Shown: one piece after another, positions 33,004-41,127 of the stretch
How positions within the stretch are numbered: the first letter of the stretch is position 1
Layout of the letters: the number at the start of each line of letters is the position of its first letter
Source of the DNA: Dactylosporangium fulvum
GTDB taxonomy: Bacteria; Actinomycetota; Actinomycetes; Mycobacteriales; Micromonosporaceae
Assembly (NCBI RefSeq): GCF_025137375.1
Contig: NZ_CP073720.1
Coordinates: forward strand, 8,518,501 to 8,582,500
Reading direction: 5' to 3'
DNA: 64,000 nt
The notes under the pieces: model-generated
Told to the model about the DNA's origin: nothing
Database searches by the model: none
Seen by the model: only the letters and a program-made list of their open reading frames with translations
Program-made: the position numbers and the translations under genes

Positions 33004-34282
33004 CCGTGGACCGGGACAGGTGCGCGAGGACCGCCTGGTTGGCCTCCCAGCCGTCCGGGAAGCGGACCGGGACGTTGAGGTGCACCGGCTCCGCCGACGG
33101 GTGGTTGTCCAGCAGCTCCGCGATCCCGGCCCGCGCGACGACGATGCAGGCGTGCCGGTGGCGGGACGCGAGCACGCACAGCCGCCCGGCCTCCAGGTGG
33201 AACGCGCCGGCGTCCCGGCGGCCGGAGAGCGGGTGCAGCACGACCGTGACGTCGTACTCGCGGCCCTGGAGCCGGTTCGCGGTGTCGACCGTGACGTCCG
33301 CGGCGACGCTGTCGGCGAGGGCCTGCCGGATGGCGGCCACCTGGTCGCGGTGCGCGGCACCGACCGCGACGCGCTCGGCGGTGACCGGGCGGCCGTCGGG
33401 GGCGTGCTCGGAGTACGCGACCGGTCCCCGCTGGAGCAGGCGGGTCACCAGCGCGGCGATCGCCGCCACCACCTCCCGGTCGGTGCGCACGGTGTGGCGG
33501 GCGGGCAGTTCGTGGAGCGCCCAGCCGGTGCGCCGGGCGATCTCCAGCGTGCTGTCGACCCCCTGGTCGCCACCGATCGCACGGGTGGAGAACTCCAGCC
33601 GCCGGTCTCCCTCCGCGGTACCCGCGCGGAACGGGGTGAACGGGTAGAAGGCCGCCGACACCACGTCGGCCGCCGACGGCGGCAGCCGCCAGGACACCGG
33701 CAGCCGGTGCACCGGCAGGTCGGGGTTGTGGCGCAGCAGCACCGCCACGGCGCTCAGCATCGGATCCCACGACAGGCCGGCCCACCGCTCGACCGCCACC
33801 ACGGAGAACGGGTCGAGCTGGCCCGGGTCACCCACGAACAGGCCTCGGGAGAACCGGCCGGCGACCCGCAGCAGCATGTCGGAGCGCATCTGATACGCCT
33901 CGTCGACGATCGCCCGCTCCCAGGTGCCGTCGCTCACCGTGGCCCACTTCGCCGCGGTGCCGATGACAACGGCGCTGTTCTGCACATCGGACACCGCGCC
34001 GCTGACGGTGACGGTCCCGTGCTTGATCACCCGCTGGGCGGGCACGTAGGTCGACGCGGACAGCCGCCCGATCTCCAGCTGCGGCGCGGCGGTGGCGAGC
34101 CGGTCGATCAGGTCGTCGACCTGCTCGTTGGTCTGCGCGATCACCATCAGCCGTTCGCCGCTCTCGGCCATGGTACGGGCGGCGCGGACGACCAGCGTCG
34201 ACTTGCCCGCGCCGGGCGGCGAGTCGACGACCACGCCGCGCCCCTGTGAGCTGCCGAAATCGCGCAGGATCGTCTCGATCAC
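32993..34282 (-). CDS. Superfamily 1 (Upf1/DNA2-like) helicase, last gene of a four-gene operon
   Basis: A 429-residue helicase: Walker A SPPGAGKST, motif Ia TNEQVDDLIDRL, motif II VDEAYQ, motif III GDPGQLDP, motif IV VSWRLP, motif V DTANRLQGREYD and motif VI LASRHRHACIVV. Motif III and the TANRLQG stretch place it with AAA_11/AAA_12 Upf1-like proteins rather than UvrD/RecB. It is short: no room for 1B/1C insertions, which may sit in the upstream protein. The GTG overlaps that gene by 4 nt (GTGA). Inferred role: the motor of a nuclease-helicase complex. Confidence 0.85.
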   Translation of the reverse strand: MIETILRDFGSSQGRGVVVDSPPGAGKSTLVVRAARTMAESGERLMVIAQTNEQVDDLIDRLATAAPQLEIGRLSASTYVPAQRVIKHGTVTVSGAVSDVQNSAVVIGTAAKWATVSDGTWERAIVDEAYQMRSDMLLRVAGRFSRGLFVGDPGQLDPFSVVAVERWAGLSWDPMLSAVAVLLRHNPDLPVHRLPVSWRLPPSAADVVSAAFYPFTPFRAGTAEGDRRLEFSTRAIGGDQGVDSTLEIARRTGWALHELPARHTVRTDREVVAAIAALVTRLLQRGPVAYSEHAPDGRPVTAERVAVGAAHRDQVAAIRQALADSVAADVTVDTANRLQGREYDVTVVLHPLSGRRDAGAFHLEAGRLCVLASRHRHACIVVARAGIAELLDNHPSAEPVHLNVPVRFPDGWEANQAVLAHLSRSTVRA

Positions 34283-35754
34283 GACCAGTCCTCCACGGCG
34301 TCGAGGTCGGTTGGCGGGAGCTCCGGCGGCGGCCCGCCGTGCGTCCACGGTGTGTCCTCCCGGCTCGGGAACTTCCCGGGCGGCTGGTAGGAGTCCGTGA
34401 CGGGTCCGTAGGTGACCCGATCACCTACCTCAGGCACGGAGCCCGGTGCCGGGTTCTTGACCGAGCGGCCCATGCCCTTGCTGAGCTCGAGAACCACGTC
34501 CACATCGGACACCGAGACCACGACGGCCTGCTGGGCGAGGCGCGCGGGCGAGACGAGCTGCGCGCCGGGCTCGAGGCGCACCGGGTCGTCGGTCTGCACA
34601 GTGATGTGCGGGCGCAGCGCGGCCTTCTTGCCCGAGGTGTCGACGCGGTTGGGCGAGGCGGCCACGACGGTGCCGGTGAACGCCTCACCGGCCAGCCGGA
34701 ACTCGGCCATGACAAGCGGGTCGTCGAGCGCGCGCTGCGCGTCGTAGCGGGCCTGCTCACGCTCCAGCCGGTCGAGCCGGCCGGCCGCGGCGACGGCGCT
34801 GTCCCGCCGCGGCTGGGGCAGCGCGGTGCCCTCGGCCAGCGACATGTGGTACACCGTGAACACATCGCGGTCGACGGCCCAGCGGGCCTCGACGGACGCG
34901 CCAGGCGGCCGGGTCCGCAGCAGGCCGACCGCCTGCCAGACCAGCTCCCAGGTGGGTTGCAGCTGGTCGGACACGGCCGCGGCGAGCGCGGCGACGGCAC
35001 GCTCGTGGGCATGGTCGTCGGCGGCCCGGGCCACGGTGGCCAGCGCGGGCGCCAGGATCTCGTTGTCGAACGTCGGGTCGGTGCTCGGCCCGGCGGGCGG
35101 CCAGCGCAGCGGGTCCTCGGCCAGGGCGGCGGCGGTCGCGCCGTCGAGGCCGTCGGGCGGGTCGATCCAGCCGATCAGCGCGGCGAGGTTGGCGTCCTCC
35201 AGGCCGCTCTGACCGGTGGCCCAGTGCGCGCCGAGCACCTCGGTCATCGCCAGCAGCGTCGCCGATCCGGGGTGGTCGGCGCGTTCCCGCAGGAACGTCA
35301 GCCACTGCCCGAGCAGCGGGACGCTGCGGTGCACCGGGTACGGGCCGAAGGTGCGGCGGAACCTGGTCGAGCGGCCGAGCAGCCGCACGAACTCCACACC
35401 GCCGCGGTTGGGCACCAGCACCTGCGGCGCCTCGGCGTAACGCACCTTCGACGGCTGAGCGGTGTCGACGGCACGGGCGCAGCTGTCCACGTAGGACAGC
35501 AGGACCCGGGCCAGCTGCGCGACGAAGTCGAACCGCTGTGTACGGTCGCGCGGGTTCGCCACGACGAGCAGCCGGGGCGCCGCCGGATCGGTGCCGACCA
35601 TCGCGGCCAGCGGGGCGGCGGCCTCGCCGGCGAGGCTGAGCGGCACGAGCACCAGCGGCCGGGCGGCGATGTGCGTGTGCCGGACGGTGGTGAGCGGCTG
35701 CGCCCGCCCCGACTCGACCGCCTCCGCCCTGGCAAGTGCGGTGAGGATGCTCAC
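34279..35754 (-). CDS. Unknown 491-residue protein, third gene of the nuclease-helicase operon
   Basis: I do not recognise a family. The N-terminal ~130 residues alternate hydrophobic strands and helices (RPLVLVPLSLAGEA, PRLLVVANPRDRTQRFDFVAQLARVLLSYVDSCARAV), a Rossmann-like look. The middle is helical with ARWAVDRDVFTVYHMSLAEG and a basic/acidic helix around LDRLEREQARYDAQRAL. Residues ~350-440 read as a beta-barrel (FTGTVVAASPNRV, HITVQTDDPVRLEPGAQLVSP, AVVVSVSDVDVVLELSKGMG), like the 1B barrel of Upf1-type helicases. GTGA overlaps at both ends tie it to the nuclease and helicase genes. Confidence 0.7.
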   Translation of the reverse strand: MSILTALARAEAVESGRAQPLTTVRHTHIAARPLVLVPLSLAGEAAAPLAAMVGTDPAAPRLLVVANPRDRTQRFDFVAQLARVLLSYVDSCARAVDTAQPSKVRYAEAPQVLVPNRGGVEFVRLLGRSTRFRRTFGPYPVHRSVPLLGQWLTFLRERADHPGSATLLAMTEVLGAHWATGQSGLEDANLAALIGWIDPPDGLDGATAAALAEDPLRWPPAGPSTDPTFDNEILAPALATVARAADDHAHERAVAALAAAVSDQLQPTWELVWQAVGLLRTRPPGASVEARWAVDRDVFTVYHMSLAEGTALPQPRRDSAVAAAGRLDRLEREQARYDAQRALDDPLVMAEFRLAGEAFTGTVVAASPNRVDTSGKKAALRPHITVQTDDPVRLEPGAQLVSPARLAQQAVVVSVSDVDVVLELSKGMGRSVKNPAPGSVPEVGDRVTYGPVTDSYQPPGKFPSREDTPWTHGGPPPELPPTDLDAVEDWS

Positions 35755-36878
35755 GCGATCCCTTCGAGGCACTCGGTGCGCAGCCGGTGGGCGAAGCGCA
35801 GCAGCCCGGCGATCTCCTCCTGGCCCGCGCCCGGGGTGAGCGTGCCGCGGGCCAGGCCGAGTACCGTGCCGATGCTCTCCACACCGCCGAGATCGTCGCG
35901 GACCGAACGGCCCAGCGCCGCCGTCGAGCCGGCCGACTCCTCCCGGCAGAAGAACGCCATCTCGCAGGTGCCGAGGCAGTCCGGGCTGTACCTCGCGTCG
36001 ATCGTGCTCACCGCCTTGCGCAGCTCGTCGGCCGGGCGGGTGGGCAGGTGGTCGGCGTCGTAGGCGAGGTCGAACGACAGCCCGGCGGGCAGCGAGTCGA
36101 GGATGTCGTCCAGCCGGGTGAGCCGCGAGAGCTGCCGCTGCAGCACCGACAGCTGCTTGCGCACGTCGACGAGCGTCGCCGTGGGCCGGTTCGCGAAGTT
36201 CTCCGGGCAGACGAGCACCACGTCGTGCGAGACCGTCTCCGGCGGGTAGCCGAGCTCGCCGAGCAGCTCGCGCATCGCCAGCACGTAGACCGCCGACTGC
36301 CGAGCGGCCGCGGCCGTCTTGCCCGCGTCGGCCTGCCCGTCGATGACGGCGAACGACTTGATCTCGACGACGTGGAACCTACCGCCGGCCCGGAACGCGA
36401 TGAGGTCGGGCTCCAGGTAGGCGTAGTAGCCCGCGATGTCGAGCCGCAGCATCGGGTGGTCGAAGAGCGTGCCGGCGTCGTCGCGCTCCCCCGCGGCGCG
36501 GGCCAGCAGGCTCTTCGTGCGGGCGTAGCGCACCTCGCGGCTGGCGTTGCCGCCGACGTTGGACAGGTCGTCGTACGCCACCTCGGGGATGGCCAGCTCC
36601 AGCCGCTCGCGCAGCAGCTGGAGCAGCTCGGCCGCGCCGTCGGCCTTGACCTGCGCCTCGAAGGCGTTGCCCCGGGCGATCGCAAACCGGGACTGGCCGA
36701 AGCCGGCCGGGTAGCCGAGGTGCCCGACCACGGCACCCTTGTTGACCCCGGCGGCGTCCATCAGCCCCCGGCGGCCGCAGCCCGGGTTGCTGGTGAGGGC
36801 CGAGATCGTGCGCGCGTTGTGGTTGCGCGGTGCAACCGTGCCGCGGATGCGGTCCAGCCGGTCGACCAGTGCGTCCAT
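35751..36878 (-). CDS. Cas4/RecB-like PD-(D/E)XK nuclease with probable 4Fe-4S cluster
   Basis: A 375-residue protein. RGNAFEAQV gives the motif I Glu, LEPDLIAF the Asp, VVEIKSF the E-x-K, and RQSAVYVLAM the Q-x3-Y of RecB-family nucleases. One cysteine near residue 34 (NPGCGRRG) and three near the C-terminus (CLGTCEMAFFC, C-x3-C-x5-C) match the four-Cys Fe-S layout of Cas4 and AddB. This combination predicts a metal-dependent DNA exonuclease clamped by an Fe-S cluster. It is the second gene of the operon and overlaps the third by 4 nt. Confidence 0.83.
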   Translation of the reverse strand: MDALVDRLDRIRGTVAPRNHNARTISALTSNPGCGRRGLMDAAGVNKGAVVGHLGYPAGFGQSRFAIARGNAFEAQVKADGAAELLQLLRERLELAIPEVAYDDLSNVGGNASREVRYARTKSLLARAAGERDDAGTLFDHPMLRLDIAGYYAYLEPDLIAFRAGGRFHVVEIKSFAVIDGQADAGKTAAAARQSAVYVLAMRELLGELGYPPETVSHDVVLVCPENFANRPTATLVDVRKQLSVLQRQLSRLTRLDDILDSLPAGLSFDLAYDADHLPTRPADELRKAVSTIDARYSPDCLGTCEMAFFCREESAGSTAALGRSVRDDLGGVESIGTVLGLARGTLTPGAGQEEIAGLLRFAHRLRTECLEGIA

Positions 36879-36906
36879 GGGCGTCTCATTTCGGGGAAGG
36901 CGTGCA

Positions 36907-37713
36907 TCAGTTCGCGGTCCTGCGCAATTTCTGCAGCCGGGCGCCGAAGAGCGCCTCGGCGCCGTCGAGCCGTTCCTGCGCCCGGGACGCCGCCGCGGCG
37001 CGGTCCGCGGCGTCGGCCTCGAGGTGGACGTCGAGCTCGGCCCTGGCCTGTTCGGCCACGATCACGGGGTCGACCACCCCGCCGGCGGCGCCCGGGATGC
37101 TCGCGGCGAAGCGCCACAGCAGGCGGCGGGCGTCGTGGGCGTCCTCGGGCAGCTGCGCCACCCGCTGGGCCACCCTGATCGCGCCGGTGAGGAAGTCGAC
37201 ACGGGCGCTCAGCGGCCCGACCACCCGGGTCTCGAGCGGCCAGGTCGACAGTGCGAGCAGGCCCCGCGCCGGCGAGAGGAGGTCGGCGGTGAGGGCGGGG
37301 CACAGATAGTACGGCCGGGCGAACGGAGCGATCTTGAAGGAGCGCTCCTCGTCGCGGCGCAGGCTGGTGAGCCGCGCGGCGACCAACTCTCCCGGGAAGA
37401 AGGCGTCGTGCACCGCGATGATCAGCTTGGGCGCCGCCGGGACGCCCAGGAGCGTGAGCGCGTGGTGCACCTGCTCGCGGATGGAGAGCATCGGCGGCGC
37501 CTTGCGGCCGAGCGCTTCGGGCTGCGCCGGGACGGCCCGGTCCTCCAGGTCGGCCAGGGCGTCGTCCCAGGCGTGCTCCGCACGGCGCAGTTCGGCCCGC
37601 AGTGTGCGGGCGTGCGTCCGGTCACCGGCGGTGGCGGCGCGCCGCAGCTCGCCCCGCAGCCGGTCGATCCTCCGCTCGAGGGCCTCGATGGAGGCCGAGG
37701 TCGGTTCGGACAC
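36907..37713 (-). CDS. Coiled-coil protein of unknown function, first gene of the nuclease-helicase operon
   Basis: A 268-residue protein: an N-terminal coiled coil (ASIEALERRIDRLRGELRRAATAGDRTHARTLRAELRRAEHAWDDAL), a central segment like a winged helix (MLSIREQVHHALTLLGVPAAPKLIIAVHDAFFPGELVAARLTSLRRDEERSF), then a helical C-terminal half ending LQKLRRTAN. It could bind DNA or scaffold the nuclease and helicase. The GTG at 37713 was chosen because TACCGT ends 7 nt upstream, a leaderless promoter that would drive all four genes. The next gene follows after 28 nt. Confidence 0.65.
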   Translation of the reverse strand: MSEPTSASIEALERRIDRLRGELRRAATAGDRTHARTLRAELRRAEHAWDDALADLEDRAVPAQPEALGRKAPPMLSIREQVHHALTLLGVPAAPKLIIAVHDAFFPGELVAARLTSLRRDEERSFKIAPFARPYYLCPALTADLLSPARGLLALSTWPLETRVVGPLSARVDFLTGAIRVAQRVAQLPEDAHDARRLLWRFAASIPGAAGGVVDPVIVAEQARAELDVHLEADAADRAAAASRAQERLDGAEALFGARLQKLRRTAN

Positions 37714-37720
37714 GAACGGC

Positions 37721-37726
37721 ACGGTA
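37721..37726 (-). promoter_or_regulatory. -10 element of the nuclease-helicase operon (leaderless)
   Basis: On the minus strand TACCGT ends 7 nt before the GTG at 37713, in the same register as the metF, aroG and prenyl synthase starts. Confidence 0.45.
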
Positions 37727-37808
37727 GCCGGTTCCAGCAAACTCCAGCAAAGACCAGTGTCGGCGTGTCGCTGCGTTCGCTAACTCACGTGCCGCCGCGT
37801 TCGCTGTG

Positions 37809-38843
37809 TTACGCCGGGACTGGCGTCGCATGCTCCGGCACGGCCGCAGGGTTGCGCTTCGGCATCGGGATGAGCTGCGGTTTGCGCTTGGCCGCGAGGT
37901 CCTCGACCCAGCCGAGACTGAGCACCACCACCGCCACCAGCAGGAACACGGCACTCAGCTGGATCAGCCCACCGGTCGCGCCGAGCAGCGAGACGCCGAG
38001 CCACAGCGCGGCGTTGCGCACGAAGATGATGATGGCCTCGTGCCAGAGGTAGATGGTGAGCGCACGCCGGTTGACCGCCTCGACGACCGGCTCCGCGGTG
38101 CCGAGGGACATCACCGCCGGCGCGGCGTTGAGCATCACCAGCAGGAACGCGGTCGACCACAGCGTGTCGGCGACCGGCGCGTCGTTGAGGTCGTAGCCGC
38201 GCGGGCCGGGGTTGCTGTAGAGCAGGGTGAGCCCGATGCCGCCCATCACCGCCGCGAGCGGCCAGAGCACCTTCTTCGAGATGCGCTGGAGGGTGCCGTC
38301 GTGGTGCGCGAAGCCGAGCATCCAGGCCGGCGCGTACAAGAAGAAGTCACGCACGATGCCGCCGCTGCCGTGGCCGGTCTCCCACAGCACGACCAGCACC
38401 GTGAACGGCACCAGCAGCGACGGGATCGGCCAGCGGCGAAACGCCCACAGCAGCGCCGGGGACAGGATGATGAACCAGAGGTACGAGCGGATGTACCAGA
38501 TCTGGCCGAACATCGGCGCGCCCCAGTCGCTCGCCGGCGGGTCGGTGAACGGGAAGAACCACAGCAGGAGCCGCCACGTGTGTTCCAGGCCACCCATGAT
38601 GCTCATGATCACCACGGCGAAGGTGCCCAGGACCCAGAACGGCGGCAGGATGCGGCGCATCCGCCTGGCGAGGGACTGGACGCCGGAGCGATCCAGTGAG
38701 GCGGCCATCAGGGAACCGCCGAGCGCGAACATCAGACCCATGGCAGGGAAGGCCACGGTCAGCCACGCGAATCCGAGGGTGTGGTAGGTGACCACGCGGA
38801 TGATCGCGACGGCTCGCAGGAGGTCTACGTACCGGTTCCGCAT
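37809..38843 (-). CDS. Acyltransferase family 3 membrane protein
   Basis: A 344-residue protein with about ten transmembrane helices, opening RNRYVDLLRAVAIIRVVTYHTLGFAW, the acyltransferase-3 start with its conserved Arg and His, then RRMRRILPPFWVLG and TIYLWHEAIIIF. The family O-acylates glycans, lipids or antibiotics from the membrane; the acceptor is unknown. The ATG at 38843 follows GGGGATG. The upstream gap to 39053 contains an AT-rich promoter-like patch (about 38880-38990) and no gene. Confidence 0.85.
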   Translation of the reverse strand: MRNRYVDLLRAVAIIRVVTYHTLGFAWLTVAFPAMGLMFALGGSLMAASLDRSGVQSLARRMRRILPPFWVLGTFAVVIMSIMGGLEHTWRLLLWFFPFTDPPASDWGAPMFGQIWYIRSYLWFIILSPALLWAFRRWPIPSLLVPFTVLVVLWETGHGSGGIVRDFFLYAPAWMLGFAHHDGTLQRISKKVLWPLAAVMGGIGLTLLYSNPGPRGYDLNDAPVADTLWSTAFLLVMLNAAPAVMSLGTAEPVVEAVNRRALTIYLWHEAIIIFVRNAALWLGVSLLGATGGLIQLSAVFLLVAVVVLSLGWVEDLAAKRKPQLIPMPKRNPAAVPEHATPVPA

Positions 38844-39052
38844 CCCCTACAGGTTGCCCTGTGCGCCTTAGCGGCAACCTTCGTTAAGCTCAAAATTAGC
38901 TGTGTTTCTTCTCAAAAATCGTAGAGTCCGCAAGCCGTAACCGATCGGGCAATCGGCCTGGTTCACCTTTTTCTCACCTGTTGGACACTGATCTCACCCT
39001 GCGGTCGGCGCCGGCGGGTGCGGGCCCGTCGATTTCGGCCGAGACGTCCGGT

Positions 39053-39568
39053 TCACGCTCCCGACATCCGATCGAGGGTCGCGGCAAGCGAGTCGTAGTC
39101 GTACGCCCCGTCGTGGAGGACCCCGTTGACGTAGAACGCCGGGACGTCGCCGACGCCGCTGTCCCGGCCACTGCCCAGGTCGCGGTCGATCCGTTCGTAG
39201 TGCGCACGGGTCCCCCCGGTGTCGGACAGCCCGAACTGGTCGGCGTACCGCGCGAGGTCCGCGTCCTCGAGGCGGTCCTGATGGGCGAGGAGCAGCGCGT
39301 GCATGCCCCAGAACGCGCCGGCGTCGGCGGCCGCCTCGGCGAGCAGGGCGGCGGGCATCGCCCGGGGGTGGGCGTCGACGAGGGGAAAGTGGCGGAATGC
39401 GAAGCGCAGCCGGTCACCGAAGCGCAACTGCAGGCGTTCGACGACGCCGAAGGCCCGCCCGGTCCCAGGAGAGACGTAGTCGCCGTACTCCACCAGGGTC
39501 AGCGGCGCGGTCGCGTGGCCCTGGACGTGGTCGCCGCCGGCCAGCGGGAGGCTCAACCTGGTACCCAT
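39053..39568 (-). CDS. DsbA-like thioredoxin-fold protein without the active-site cysteines
   Basis: A 171-residue protein of the thioredoxin_4/DsbA type: PLTLVEYGDYVSPGTGRAF, LRFAFRHFPLVDAHPRAM, FWGMHALLLAHQD, VGDVPAFYVNGVLHDG. Where relatives have CPxC, this has SPGT, so it cannot do disulfide exchange; the cis-Pro loop (DVPAF) is kept. No signal peptide is seen. The ATG at 39568 has AGGA seven bases upstream, but that ribosome-binding site lies in one arm of the hairpin between it and tuf. A chaperone or binding role is possible. Confidence 0.78.
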   Translation of the reverse strand: MGTRLSLPLAGGDHVQGHATAPLTLVEYGDYVSPGTGRAFGVVERLQLRFGDRLRFAFRHFPLVDAHPRAMPAALLAEAAADAGAFWGMHALLLAHQDRLEDADLARYADQFGLSDTGGTRAHYERIDRDLGSGRDSGVGDVPAFYVNGVLHDGAYDYDSLAATLDRMSGA

Positions 39569-39571
39569 GCG

Positions 39572-39600
39572 GTCATCCTGCCCATAACGGGCAGGATGAC
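39572..39600. terminator. 12-bp hairpin after tuf that encloses the next gene's ribosome-binding site
   Basis: Arms 39572-39583 and 39589-39600 are a perfect inverted repeat (GTCATCCTGCCC) with a 5-nt loop, 14 nt after the EF-Tu stop on the minus strand. The distal arm contains AGGATGA, the Shine-Dalgarno of the DsbA-like gene, so it could act as tuf terminator and as a translational block. Confidence 0.6.
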
Positions 39601-39614
39601 GCATGTGTGCGGTA

Positions 39615-40802
39615 CTAGTCCAGCAGCTCGGTCACCGTGCCGGCGCCGACGGTACGGCCACCCTCACGGATGGCGAACCCGAGGCCGACGTCCATCGCGA
39701 TCGGCTTGCCGAGCTCGACCGTCAGGTCGACGGTGTCACCCGGCATCACCATCGTGACCTCGCCGAGGTCTACCGAGCCCACCACGTCCGTGGTGCGGAA
39801 GTAGAACTGCGGCCGGTAGTTGGCGAAGAACGGCGTGTGCCGGCCACCCTCCTTCGTGGTGAGCGCGTAGACGTGCGCCCGGAACCGCCGGTGCGGCGCA
39901 ACCGTGCCGGGCAGGGCGACCACCTGGCCGCGCTGCACCTCGCCACGGCGGACACCCCGCAGCAGCAGCGCCGCGTTGTCACCCGCCTCGGCCTGGTCGA
40001 GCTGCTTGCCGAACATCTCCAGGCCGGTCACCACGCTGGGCTGGGTGGGCCCCAGCCCGACGATCTCGACCGGCGTGTTCAGCACCAGCTTGCCCCGCTC
40101 GACGGCGCCGGTGACGACGGTGCCCCGCCCGGTGATGGTGAGGACGTTCTCGATCGGCATCAGGAACGGCTCGCCCAGCACCCGCTCGGGCAGCGGCACG
40201 TACTCGTCGACCGCGTCGAGCAGGTCGGCGACCGCCTGCACCCACACCGGGTCGCCCTCCAGGGCCTTGAGCGCCGAGACGCGGATCACCGGGATGTCGT
40301 CCCCGGGGAACCCGTACTCGCTCAGCAGCTCGCGGACCTCGAGCTCGACCAGGTCGAGCAGCTCGGTGTCGTCGACCGCGTCGGCCTTGTTCATCGCCAC
40401 GACGAGGTAGGGCACGCCGATCCGGCGGGCGAGCAGCACGTGCTCGCGCGTCTGCGGCATGACCCCGTCGACGGCGCTGACGACCAGGATCGCGCCGTCG
40501 ACCTGGGCCGCGCCGGTGATCATGTTCTTCACGTAGTCGGCGTGACCGGGCATGTCGACGTGCGCGTAGTGGCGCGTCGCCGTCTCGTACTCGACGTGGG
40601 CGATGTTGATGGTGATACCCCGGGTGATCTCCTCCGGCGCCCGGTCGATCCCCTCGAACGAGGTGTACCGGTTGACCGTCGGGTACCGCTCCGCGAGCAC
40701 CTTGGTGATGGCGGCGGTCAGGGTCGTCTTGCCGTGGTCGACGTGACCCATCGTGCCGATGTTGAGATGAGGCTTGGTCCTCGTGTACGCCTGCTTGGCC
40801 AT
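39615..40802 (-). CDS. tuf: Elongation factor Tu, probable second (divergent) copy
   Basis: A 395-residue full-length EF-Tu: GHVDHGKTT (G1), RGITINIAHVEYET (G2), DMPGHADYVKNM (G3, Met where most have Cys), NKADAVDD (G4), SALKAL (G5), and the two barrels ending FAIREGGRTVGAGTVTELLD. Changes from the usual actinobacterial sequence include VDGVMPQTREH and GLGFAIREGG, with Gly where GLK/GLR is normal. No rpsL-rpsG-fusA neighbours are present, unlike the main str operon, so this is probably a tuf2/tuf3-type paralogue. GGAG upstream supports the ATG at 40802. Confidence 0.9.
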   Translation of the reverse strand: MAKQAYTRTKPHLNIGTMGHVDHGKTTLTAAITKVLAERYPTVNRYTSFEGIDRAPEEITRGITINIAHVEYETATRHYAHVDMPGHADYVKNMITGAAQVDGAILVVSAVDGVMPQTREHVLLARRIGVPYLVVAMNKADAVDDTELLDLVELEVRELLSEYGFPGDDIPVIRVSALKALEGDPVWVQAVADLLDAVDEYVPLPERVLGEPFLMPIENVLTITGRGTVVTGAVERGKLVLNTPVEIVGLGPTQPSVVTGLEMFGKQLDQAEAGDNAALLLRGVRRGEVQRGQVVALPGTVAPHRRFRAHVYALTTKEGGRHTPFFANYRPQFYFRTTDVVGSVDLGEVTMVMPGDTVDLTVELGKPIAMDVGLGFAIREGGRTVGAGTVTELLD

Positions 40803-40897
40803 CTGACACTCCACAGTGGATTTGTGGTCTGGTGTGCAGAACCCTGGGCCGAGGCCGGGAATCCTCTTGCGAAAGGGGCGTCCGGCTCGGCCGGCTC

Positions 40898-40939
40898 ACC
40901 CTCCTCCGTCGGTTCCGCAGGAAGCTGCGGGAGGAGGGT
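40898..40939. other. Hairpin in the EF-Tu leader
   Basis: ACCCTCCTCC (40898-40907) pairs with 40930-40939, and CCGCAG (40915-40920) with CTGCGG (40925-40930) around GAAG. It lies about 100 nt upstream of tuf in the 325-bp gap 40803-41127, which has no credible gene. It may be a leader structure or unrelated. Confidence 0.35.
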
Positions 40940-41109
40940 CAGCGTCGCAGGCCGGCCTCTAGCGCCGCGTCTAGCGCTGAAGGCGCCCAGGCGACCGCCG
41001 AGCCGGCCGGCAGGCCCAGCTCCAGGAAGGCGGTCGTCACGATCACGGGACGAACCGTAGCGCGTCGCCGCACCGAGCGGCAACGTATTTAGCTATGGCG
41101 TTGGACACA

Positions 41110-41124
41110 TACCCCCAGGGGGTA
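41110..41124. promoter_or_regulatory. CsoR/FrmR-operator-like palindrome
   Basis: TACCCCCAGGGGGTA, a perfect 7-1-7 palindrome inside ATACCCCCAGGGGGTAC, resembles the TACCC-GGGTA operators of the CsoR/RcnR/FrmR family. It lies 4 nt past the FHA gene stop and about 310 bp upstream of tuf on the same strand. It might instead be a short terminator. Confidence 0.4.
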
Positions 41125-41127
41125 CGC

